From positions 1-23,458 of the IMG/VR virus record IMGVR_UViG_3300022818_000047: a stretch of 23,458 bases of DNA; one strand, given 5' to 3'. The notes beneath the pieces were generated by a model. That model did no database searches and was not told where the DNA came from. It saw nothing but the letters and a program-made list of their open reading frames with translations. The position numbers and the translations under genes are program-made. Origin of the DNA: a virus. Positions 1-6,878 of this stretch are shown piece after piece. How positions within the stretch are numbered: the first letter of the stretch is position 1; each line of letters starts with the position of its first letter.

Positions 1-255
1 GAGGGCCAGCGCGCCAGTATCCGCGATGATGTTTCCGCGGAGTTCAGGGATACTCATACAATATCGCAAGCCACGAAAGACAGAATCAAAAAGTATAATG
101 CGATGATTTCTACATCGAAAACGCCCGATGTAAAAAAGATGGGATACATTGATGAAAATGCTGTGAGACGTTTTGTTGCTGGCCCGGATAAGATTGGCAC
201 AGTTGACAAAATAAGACAGGCACAAAACATACAGGCGCAAAGAAAGAGCCAATAA
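1..255 (+). CDS. C-terminal end of an unrecognised late protein (5' end outside window)
   Basis: The frame is open from the first base to a TAA at 253-255, giving the last 84 residues of a longer protein. The fragment is hydrophilic and rich in Lys, Gln and Asp, with no membrane segment or motif I recognise; it ends in ...QAQRKSQ. The stop codon overlaps the start of the next gene (TAATG), which points to translational coupling with the terminase small subunit. From its place just before the terminase genes it may belong to the virion morphogenesis group, but that is inferred from position only. Confidence 0.7.
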   Translation, partial: EGQRASIRDDVSAEFRDTHTISQATKDRIKKYNAMISTSKTPDVKKMGYIDENAVRRFVAGPDKIGTVDKIRQAQNIQAQRKSQ

Positions 256-923
256 TGGGACAGTTTACCCTTCGGAAATCAAAAAGCGAGACTCGCTCAG
301 TGGCAAACAAGACGCCTATCAAGCAGAAAGTCTTATTGCTTGTTCAACACATGATCGCGGGTGTGGAGCCGTTGGATGCTTTCAAGGAAGTCTGGGGGTT
401 CCCGAACGACATCGCTATAGCGGTACTGGAAGAAAAATACTTGGCGGTTCATCGCCGTTATCGCATCCCCGGCTTGGTGGCATCTATGAAGAAAGATAAT
501 TGCGTGAAAGTGCCCGACAACAAAAACGGGGGGCGATTGCCAGAAACACCCCCTGCGTCAATTATTGAGGAGACTCGACGCAAAAAAGTCATTCAAGCAT
601 TGGACGATATTGCGTTCGGCGGCGTTGAGGTAAATGACACCAACCGAATCAAAGCCCTTGATATGCTGGGGGACATGGAGAACATCTTCAAAGGTTCTGC
701 AGAATCTTCCTACAAGCCAAAAATTATGATCGTCAAGGAAAACCCGGACTTCAAGGCGATGCTTGAGAAATTATTAAAAATCCACACCGAAGAAACCGTT
801 CAAACGGAAGAGGAATCAAAAGAGACGTGGCGTGAAGTAGAGTTGTTGGTTAAAGCGGGGAGCGCGTTGTCCGCTCATCTGGTGCATGAAAACGAAGGGA
901 AGGAGAACAGTACCAGTGCATAG
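255..923 (+). CDS. Putative terminase small subunit
   Basis: Encodes 222 residues. Terminase small subunits recognise phage DNA and bring it to the large-subunit motor at the portal. The call rests on position directly before and overlapping the large-subunit gene, on suitable size, and on a helical segment around residues 130-147 (DTNRIKALDMLGDMENIF), which resembles the C-terminal stretch common in phage small terminases. Residues 25-75 could form the helix-turn-helix region. The C-terminus is strongly charged. The ATG at 255 overlaps the preceding stop codon (TAATG) with only a weak AG-rich ribosome site, so translation is probably coupled. I cannot place it in a named family from sequence alone; another DNA-binding packaging protein is the main alternative. 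Confidence 0.62.
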   Translation: MGQFTLRKSKSETRSVANKTPIKQKVLLLVQHMIAGVEPLDAFKEVWGFPNDIAIAVLEEKYLAVHRRYRIPGLVASMKKDNCVKVPDNKNGGRLPETPPASIIEETRRKKVIQALDDIAFGGVEVNDTNRIKALDMLGDMENIFKGSAESSYKPKIMIVKENPDFKAMLEKLLKIHTEETVQTEEESKETWREVELLVKAGSALSAHLVHENEGKENSTSA

Positions 924-2415
924 ACCAGAAGATATTACTTACAACAACAACGATATCGTATATGTGGCTGGGAAAACCGCCCGCAAGTTTCATGCAAGCG
1001 ACAAGCAGGTTCGCGCCATCATGGGGCCGATTGGAAGTGGCAAGTCGGTTTCGTGCTGCATGGAACTCTTCATGCGGATGATGGGCCAAGCCCCTGATGT
1101 AAACGGGGTGCGCCGTACCCGGTGGGCCGTAGTTCGCAACACATACCCTGAGTTAAAAACAACCACTATCAGGACATGGACGGATTGGATGCCGTCTGAT
1201 ATGTATACCATAAATTGGGGGCCTCCAATCAAAGCGAACGTGGCCTTCTCTATGGAAGACGGCACATACGTTGAAAGCGAGTTGCTGTTTCTCGCGATTG
1301 ACCGCACCGAGGATACCAAAAAACTGTTGTCGCTTGAAATTACTGGCGGATGGATCAATGAGGCCCGCGAAGTAACCAAGCAGGTATTCTCCCGGCTTCT
1401 GTCGCGCTGCGGTCGTTTTCCCAGCAAGAAAAACGGGGGGCAGACGTGGACGGGCGTAATTATGGATACCAACCCACCGCCCGTTGGTCATTGGTATTAC
1501 AATATTGCGGAACTGGAAAAGCCGCCTGAGTGGGATTTTCTGAGACAGCCCGGTGCGTTGACGATGGATCAAGATGGGACATATTGGAACAACCCCGAAG
1601 CCGAAAATGTGGAGCATCTTTCTGAAGGGTATCATTACTGGCGGAAGACGCTGCCTGGCAGCACAAAAGAGGAAATCAAAGTTACCTGTCTGGGCGAATA
1701 CGGGTCGGTATTTTCTGGAAAGCCGGTGTACGATGGCGTCTATAAAGATTCTGTTCATTGTTCCGAAGTTCCGTTGACAATTTATCGTGGACTTCCGCTC
1801 TTCCTTGGGTGGGATTATGGTACAACGCCCGCCTGCGTGATCTGCCAGTTATCCCCGCTGGGGCAACTGAGGGTGTTGCGAGAGTTCTTTTACAAGATCG
1901 CGGGTATTCGCCAGATCGTTTCGGAAATGGTGCGCCCGGAATTGATAAACTCTTTCCAAGGGATGCGGATAATTTCGTTTGGTGATCCCACGGGCGACTC
2001 GCGCTTTCAGGGTGATATTACTCTCACCGCGTCGGGCATCTTGGCGGAAGAGGGAATCCCGACAGAGCCGGGTGCAATCATTGACTTCGCCGGACGGCGC
2101 GGGGCGGTAGTCGATTACCTGCTTCGTATGGTGGACAAGGACGAGCCAGGGTTTATTATCGACCCGTCTTGTACTATGATTCGCCAAGGATTTCAGGGCG
2201 GATACATGTTCCAAAAAGTGCAGGTTACAGGAGCAGAGGAGCGGTTCCGGGAAGAGGCATGCAAAAACGATTTCTCCCACCTTCACGATGCGTTGCAACA
2301 GGTAGCGACTTCCATCAAAAAAGTGGATGTGGTTTCGTTGTCGGATGTAACAAATCGAAGAGCCGTTCCTTTACATGCGGTGAGCGGAAATCAGGTATGG
2401 CAAGCGGTTTGTTAG
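916..2415 (+). CDS. Terminase large subunit (packaging ATPase/nuclease)
   Basis: Encodes 499 residues from a GTG start. The large terminase pumps DNA into the prohead and cuts the concatemer. The N-terminal ATPase has Walker A GPIGSGKS at residues 37-44 and a Walker B region ending in GGWINEARE (144-152). The C-terminal RNase H-like nuclease shows its three acidic sites: D300 in GWDYG, D357 in FGDPTGD and D458 in HLHDAL. I chose GTG at 916 because AAGGAG lies ten bases upstream at 900-905, whereas the in-frame ATG at 886 has no ribosome site and lies deeper in the preceding gene. The gene overlaps the small-subunit gene by 8 bases. The motif style resembles podovirus-type terminases, but I would not name the packaging strategy from it. 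Confidence 0.93.
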   Translation: MHRPEDITYNNNDIVYVAGKTARKFHASDKQVRAIMGPIGSGKSVSCCMELFMRMMGQAPDVNGVRRTRWAVVRNTYPELKTTTIRTWTDWMPSDMYTINWGPPIKANVAFSMEDGTYVESELLFLAIDRTEDTKKLLSLEITGGWINEAREVTKQVFSRLLSRCGRFPSKKNGGQTWTGVIMDTNPPPVGHWYYNIAELEKPPEWDFLRQPGALTMDQDGTYWNNPEAENVEHLSEGYHYWRKTLPGSTKEEIKVTCLGEYGSVFSGKPVYDGVYKDSVHCSEVPLTIYRGLPLFLGWDYGTTPACVICQLSPLGQLRVLREFFYKIAGIRQIVSEMVRPELINSFQGMRIISFGDPTGDSRFQGDITLTASGILAEEGIPTEPGAIIDFAGRRGAVVDYLLRMVDKDEPGFIIDPSCTMIRQGFQGGYMFQKVQVTGAEERFREEACKNDFSHLHDALQQVATSIKKVDVVSLSDVTNRRAVPLHAVSGNQVWQAVC

Positions 2416-2440
2416 GTACTGTTTTTTTGATTATCAATAG

Positions 2441-2469
2441 TTGAATGCCGGAAGATGAACGAATATACT
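2441..2469 (+). promoter_or_regulatory. Possible sigma70-type promoter before the fibre genes
   Basis: TTGAAT at 2441-2446 and TATACT at 2464-2469 are separated by 17 bases in the only sizeable gap after the terminase gene. They match the sigma70 consensus at 4/6 and 5/6 positions. Transcription would begin near 2476, which almost coincides with the GGAGG ribosome site at 2476-2480; that makes a very short leader and lowers my confidence. Confidence 0.3.
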
Positions 2470-2487
2470 GTCCTTGGAGGAACGTTT

Positions 2488-2862
2488 ATGTTTGTGCAAA
2501 TCCTATCCCAGCCCCAAAACGCTTTGCCTATTATTGCAGAAAACGATTGTGCCAAGGGCGAACTGCTTGGGTGTTTTCCAAGTGGCATTGGCCCGGCTAC
2601 GACAGTTACCCGTGCTTTTGCGGTGGCAACCCAAGCAACTCTGTCCGGGGGCGTAATTCGGTATGCGTCATCGGGAGTTCAAAACGTCCTCTTTGAGGCT
2701 AGTATTGCCCCGTCGCCTACGGATCACTGCTATCAGTCCCAAACGGTCTCAGGACGCGCCACAAACGTTTCTGGGGGGCAATACATCGGACAGTGCTGGG
2801 GTAGCGTTTCGGGCGGACTTTATCCGGTGATGTTGGCATTTCAAACGGGGGTGCAATCGTGA
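2488..2862 (+). CDS. Small unknown late protein, possibly virion-associated
   Basis: Encodes 124 residues. The ATG at 2488 is preferred to the in-frame ATG at 2455 because GGAGG at 2476-2480 sits seven bases upstream. The protein is rich in Gly, Ala, Ser, Thr and Val with alternating hydrophobic residues, suggesting a beta-rich fold, and has four Cys spread along it. There is no signal peptide or membrane span. Small beta-rich proteins in this place can be head decoration or fibre accessory proteins, but I see no diagnostic motif. Its TGA overlaps the GTG start of the fibre gene (GTGA), so the two are probably translated together and may act in the same structure. Confidence 0.6.
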   Translation: MFVQILSQPQNALPIIAENDCAKGELLGCFPSGIGPATTVTRAFAVATQATLSGGVIRYASSGVQNVLFEASIAPSPTDHCYQSQTVSGRATNVSGGQYIGQCWGSVSGGLYPVMLAFQTGVQS

Positions 2863-5600
2863 AGAAACTGTTCTTGATTTGGAGTTTATTCCTTTGTTTT
2901 GGGTTGGCTTCGGCGGCAAACCCAATCATCGTCAAAGATACCCGCGCGGGGGCTTGGCCCTCGGATACGGTGGCGGTTACGACCGTTACGGTAAATTCTA
3001 CCGGGTTGTCAATCAATGGGGCGGATGTACTGACAACTGTTACCCGCGTTGCTTCCGCTGAAGAGGCCGACGTTTGCACCACGGCTACCTTCGCGGTGCT
3101 GGCGGCAACGGCTCAAGTGGCGAACACGGCAACGACGTCAACCTATGCAACAGGGGCCGGAACGGCTTATCTGGCTTACAACGCAGACAATGCAACTACC
3201 GCAACGATAGCACCGGGGTATGGAAAACTTGCCAGCGGCGCAACCACGCAGACGTGGACGGGTTTAAACGACTACGTAACAACCCCCACGGTGAACGGCG
3301 TGCGTCTGGGAACTGGAAGCGGGTCGGGTGGTGCAACGGCGTTGAGCGCGTTGACAGACGTATCCTTGACCTCTAAGACTACCGGCCAATCTCTTGCGTG
3401 GAGCGGGACGCATTGGACAAATACCACGATCACCGGGGGAAGTTCTGGGGGCGCAACGGTCTATTACACCAGCGGAACTTTGAGTTCAGGGCAGTCTTTT
3501 ACTGTAACTCATCCATCCGACCCATTTCCATCGTACAAGCGCAATGCACAAGTGTTTTTAGTGTCGGGATATGGGTTACAACCAATGGGTATTTCTGGGT
3601 CTCAGCCTTCATCTATTATTGTAACTTATCCCACAGATACAACAACCGTTTTTTATAATAACGGATTGGGGGCTTCGAATTATTTGGGCGTTGTGCAGCT
3701 ACTACCAGCGGACGGTGCAACCGGCCCGCAAGGGGAAACGGGCGCAACCGGGGCAGCAGGCCCACAAGGCCTGGCTGGTGAAGGAACAACCCTTCCGTCG
3801 TATACAGGGAACGCGGGGAAAGTGCTCACGGTAGATGTTGGCGAGACAACGGCGACCTGGCAGACGGCTTCCGTTGGGCTGACCACGGTAACTCTGGTTG
3901 ATCATGCAAACACCGCTGACATGGCGACGTCGTGTTCTCAGGCGTTGACAACGGTTACCTTCCCGGCGTCCGTTACCTCACTCAGTGCGTTGACCGATGT
4001 TGCACTTACCAGCCAGACCTCCGGAGAGGTTCTTGCGTGGGATGGGGCCGCTTGGACAAACACAGTTGCGGGGGCTGGCTCACAAGGCCCGCAGGGAATC
4101 CCCGGAGACAAAGGCACTACAGGAACACAAGGCGTGGCTGGCAATGACGGCGCGGCGGCAACTATCTCAGTTGGGACGGTAACAACCGGAACGGCAGCGG
4201 TTACGAACGTCGGAACTACCAGCACAGCCGTTTTCGATTTTATAATCCCGAAGGGCGACACCGGATCGGCTGGCGCGGGTGGAGCACAAGGCCCGCAAGG
4301 AGTTCAGGGTATCCAAGGCCCGCAAGGGGATAAAGGTACTACCGGGACGCAAGGCGTTAAAGGCGACACTGGAGACACGGGCGCAACGGGTGCGCAAGGC
4401 ATCCAGGGTATCCAAGGATTGACGGGCGACACGGGAACTACGGGAACACAAGGCGTGCAAGGGGAGCAGGGAATACAAGGCATCCAAGGGCTTACAGGTG
4501 ATAAAGGTACCACGGGAACACAAGGAACGGACGGGACTAATGGAACCAACGGAACAAATGGTGTAGACCTTACCCCGCTTCCGTCGTACGCGGGCAATGC
4601 AGGAAAAGTTTTAACCGTTGCTGTGGGCGAAACCACGGCAACGTGGCAAACCTCCACCGGCAGTGGAGGCGGATTAACGACGGTTACGCTCGTCGAACGC
4701 GCTTTGAGTGCGGATACTGCTACTACGTGCCCCCTTGCGGCAACGTCAAGCATTGCATACGTAACGTCCACTTCGTTCCCGGTTGGCAACACTATTTATG
4801 TTACTCATGCCGCTGATCCTTTCCCACAGAAACGAACCCCTTCTTTTTTAGCAAATTCTCTCTTACCCTCGGCGTGGTGGAATCTAAATGAATTCAGTGG
4901 GTTACCAGGAACGCAATTTTTTGCAGAATTCTATGGCGGGACGGCAATGACAATGACCGGGGGCCCAACATTGACATCTGGAACATTCGGGAATTGTCTG
5001 ACATTTGTTACGGGATCGTCGCAATATGCGGGATCCGCAACCTCGTTCTCCGCTAAAACCGCTTTCTCTATCGACATGTGGGTAAATCGGACAGCGGCGG
5101 CCGCTACAAAAAATATTTACTCGGTTGGCGCTACTTACAATTCTGGGACACCGTTCATCATGCTCCGAGACGCTTCCGGCACACTTACTTACTATGTAGG
5201 AGGAAACTACAACCTGCAAGGCGGCACTTTAACAGATTCCACCTGGACGCATCTAACATTGACATGGGACGGGGTTAATTGGAGGTCTTACAAAAACGGC
5301 GTTTTGGTTTCGTCATATTATAGTGTTGGCTCCTACCAGTCTACGGCAACGTCTTTGTTTTTGTCCAGTGGGGCAGGCGGCTATTGGGGCGGATCGATTG
5401 ACAATGTCATGGTTTACGATTCTGCTCTTTTGAGTAGTCAAATCCCAACGACAGAATCCCCGTCTATTTATTCTGGGTTTCCGGTTTTGATCGGAATGGC
5501 AAACGGACAAATTCAGGCCGTATTTGTAAGCGATACAGTAACCGCCTTTATAAACAACTTATCTGCGACGATTTCAGGAACCGCAATCGTTAAATTTTAA
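2859..5600 (+). CDS. Fibre/adhesin protein with signal peptide, collagen-like repeats and C-terminal LamG-type lectin domain
   Basis: Encodes 913 residues from a GTG start overlapping the previous stop codon. Residues 1-19 look like a Sec signal peptide: MKK, a hydrophobic core and an ASA cleavage site before ANP. Three modules begin with a TTVT...A..AD.AT.C pattern. Two carry a SALTDV...LAW.G..WTNT repeat (about residues 164-194 and 374-404) and two carry LPSY.GNAGKVLTV. Gly-X-Y collagen-like stretches lie near 285-310, 407-430 and 466-568, joined by a linker ending in FDFIIPKGDTG that is common in phage collagen-like proteins. About 665-865 matches a LamG/concanavalin-like jellyroll (FSIDMWVNR, WTHLTLTWDG, GGSIDNVMVYDSAL), expected to bind glycans. 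A receptor-binding or surface-adhesion role is likely. The signal peptide is unusual for a tail fibre, which normally assembles in the cytoplasm. Confidence 0.85.
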   Translation: MKKLFLIWSLFLCFGLASAANPIIVKDTRAGAWPSDTVAVTTVTVNSTGLSINGADVLTTVTRVASAEEADVCTTATFAVLAATAQVANTATTSTYATGAGTAYLAYNADNATTATIAPGYGKLASGATTQTWTGLNDYVTTPTVNGVRLGTGSGSGGATALSALTDVSLTSKTTGQSLAWSGTHWTNTTITGGSSGGATVYYTSGTLSSGQSFTVTHPSDPFPSYKRNAQVFLVSGYGLQPMGISGSQPSSIIVTYPTDTTTVFYNNGLGASNYLGVVQLLPADGATGPQGETGATGAAGPQGLAGEGTTLPSYTGNAGKVLTVDVGETTATWQTASVGLTTVTLVDHANTADMATSCSQALTTVTFPASVTSLSALTDVALTSQTSGEVLAWDGAAWTNTVAGAGSQGPQGIPGDKGTTGTQGVAGNDGAAATISVGTVTTGTAAVTNVGTTSTAVFDFIIPKGDTGSAGAGGAQGPQGVQGIQGPQGDKGTTGTQGVKGDTGDTGATGAQGIQGIQGLTGDTGTTGTQGVQGEQGIQGIQGLTGDKGTTGTQGTDGTNGTNGTNGVDLTPLPSYAGNAGKVLTVAVGETTATWQTSTGSGGGLTTVTLVERALSADTATTCPLAATSSIAYVTSTSFPVGNTIYVTHAADPFPQKRTPSFLANSLLPSAWWNLNEFSGLPGTQFFAEFYGGTAMTMTGGPTLTSGTFGNCLTFVTGSSQYAGSATSFSAKTAFSIDMWVNRTAAAATKNIYSVGATYNSGTPFIMLRDASGTLTYYVGGNYNLQGGTLTDSTWTHLTLTWDGVNWRSYKNGVLVSSYYSVGSYQSTATSLFLSSGAGGYWGGSIDNVMVYDSALLSSQIPTTESPSIYSGFPVLIGMANGQIQAVFVSDTVTAFINNLSATISGTAIVKF
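4252..4563 (+). repeat. Collagen-like Gly-X-Y repeat tract inside the fibre gene
   Basis: About 33 consecutive Gly-X-Y codon triplets, with recurring units such as GDKGTTGTQG, GIQGIQGLTG and GTNGTNGTNG. The DNA repeats are imperfect (for example ACAAGGC and ATCCAAGG recur), so the tract is prone to length change by recombination or slippage. Such tracts fold as trimeric collagen-like helices in other phage fibres. Confidence 0.85.
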
Positions 5601-5610
5601 GGAGCCAGCC

Positions 5611-6171
5611 ATGAGAAAATTACTTGTTTGCTTGGCAATCTGTTTCACGTTTTCTGGTCAAGTTTTTTGTGCAGAGATCACATCCGAAACTCTGGAATCG
5701 GTTGGCAGTGGGCTCAAATTTTTAGGAAATCTTCCGCCAGCCCCGAATACCCCAACTTTTTGGTATCAGGGGCAGACGATAGGCGTCCCTGCTGGGCTAT
5801 CGTTTCCAAACCAGGTAAAACGCGCCTGCAACATTTTAGGGTTGGATTTCGACGACGTTACGGTATGGCAAAAGAAGAGCAGCAAGAAAAAGGGAAAACA
5901 GAATAACCGGGAAGCGTTTGTGGCGGATTATTTAGAGGATCAGGGGTATTCCGAGTCTCTACGAATTTCAATCATTGATAGAGGCTTTGGCGTAATTGCA
6001 GATCGCGTTACCAGCGCGGGGCTTCTCAACTGTTCAATTTCCGACGTTACGCTCAAAGCCGTGGAGCAAAACCAGTTGAACAAATATAACGATATGCGAG
6101 TCATAGAAAACGATGGACGTGCAGCCGCAATAATTCAATATCCCGATGAATTAAAAAACTCAACAAAATAA
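5611..6171 (+). CDS. Unknown exported protein with signal peptide
   Basis: Encodes 186 residues. AAGGAG at 5599-5604 lies six bases before the ATG. Residues 1-21 form a likely Sec signal peptide (MRKLLVCLAICFTFSGQVFCA); Cys20 is preceded by Phe and Val, which does not fit a lipobox, so I expect a soluble exported protein. The mature part has a basic Lys/Ser patch around residues 89-97 and no further membrane span. I do not recognise the family. It follows the signal-peptide-bearing fibre gene by ten bases, so the two form a pair of exported late products and may work together at the cell surface. Confidence 0.7.
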   Translation: MRKLLVCLAICFTFSGQVFCAEITSETLESVGSGLKFLGNLPPAPNTPTFWYQGQTIGVPAGLSFPNQVKRACNILGLDFDDVTVWQKKSSKKKGKQNNREAFVADYLEDQGYSESLRISIIDRGFGVIADRVTSAGLLNCSISDVTLKAVEQNQLNKYNDMRVIENDGRAAAIIQYPDELKNSTK

Positions 6172-6186
6172 GGAACGGATTTACAA

Positions 6187-6510
6187 ATGCAAGCACAAAC
6201 TATTTTTTCCGCTATCTCCGCATCTGTCGCGGCCATTACGTTACTGTTAGGTTTGCTGGCCCTCATAGTCAAACTTGGGAAGTTGCTGGCAAAAATTGAC
6301 GGACTTTGCGAACAACTTGCTCTGTTTTGTACCGCGCTGCAAGACCTGACTAAAACACAAAACCAGCAAAATGTGGTTATGGCAGAGATTGAACAGCAAA
6401 CAAAGTCGTTAATGATTTCAGACATTGAACAATGGGAAAGCATTGACGACCATTCCACGCGCCTATCCAAGGTCGAAAGCGCGTGTGAAGTGCGGCACCT
6501 CAAAGGATAG
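6187..6510 (+). CDS. Membrane-anchored coiled-coil protein; spanin or holin-type candidate
   Basis: Encodes 107 residues. Residues 5-35 form one long hydrophobic segment (ISASVAAITLLLGLLALIV) followed by lysines; the rest is Gln/Glu/Leu-rich and probably a coiled coil. This N-in, single-anchor plus coiled-coil layout is that of an inner-membrane spanin subunit, which links inner and outer membranes during lysis, but it also occurs in other small phage membrane proteins. AAGGAA lies about ten bases before the start. The gene sits between the second exported protein and structural genes, some 4 kb from the lysozyme, so the lysis role is only a suggestion. Confidence 0.65.
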   Translation: MQAQTIFSAISASVAAITLLLGLLALIVKLGKLLAKIDGLCEQLALFCTALQDLTKTQNQQNVVMAEIEQQTKSLMISDIEQWESIDDHSTRLSKVESACEVRHLKG

Positions 6511-6527
6511 GCGGAAGGTATCGTATC

Positions 6528-6878
6528 ATGGAAAACAAAATACCAACGCCCCCGCTGGAAACGCCCGTGCAAGTGCGGGACGCTATTCGCATCCTGTTCA
6601 ACCTTGCGCGGGAGAACAACAAGTCTGCCGGGCGCGGTCAAGTGTTATCTGTTTCGCATCCCCGCGTAGATGACGATAGGTATGGCATTCAGTTTTACGA
6701 TTCAAAAGTTTTTGTGGGGGAAGACGGCACGCTTGAAATCGGTGCGCCAGCCCCCGCTAAATTTGTCCCTTGGCCTATTATCCCACAAGTTACAGAAACC
6801 AATACGACAGTTTCAGGTGGAGGCGGAGGCGGAGGAGGCAGTACAACGACACAACTCGACCTTTTCTCTGGCAACTAA
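6528..6878 (+). CDS. Small unknown late protein with polyglycine tract
   Basis: Encodes 116 residues. The N-terminal two thirds look like a small folded domain (residues 10-80), including DDRYGIQFYDSKVFVGEDG. A tract of eight glycines follows near residues 98-105, then a short tail TTTQLDLFSGN. The glycine tract probably acts as a flexible linker to a C-terminal tail peptide. A GGAAGG site precedes the ATG. No membrane span or signal peptide is present, and I do not recognise the family. The next gene starts immediately after its stop codon (TAA then ATG), suggesting the two are co-translated and that this is an accessory to the large protein downstream. Confidence 0.6.
   Translation: MENKIPTPPLETPVQVRDAIRILFNLARENNKSAGRGQVLSVSHPRVDDDRYGIQFYDSKVFVGEDGTLEIGAPAPAKFVPWPIIPQVTETNTTVSGGGGGGGGSTTTQLDLFSGN

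Noticed and set aside
886-915. ATG at 886 as the start of the terminase large subunit
   Set aside because: It lacks a ribosome site and overlaps the small subunit gene by 38 bases; GTG at 916 follows AAGGAG.
4080-4563. CRISPR-like repeat array
   Set aside because: The repeats are irregular, in frame and encode Gly-X-Y triplets; there are no constant repeats with unique spacers.
3680-4792. Several minus-strand open frames rich in Pro, Val and Cys opposite the fibre gene
   Set aside because: They are the antisense of the Gly-X-Y repeat; no start signals or coding context support them.
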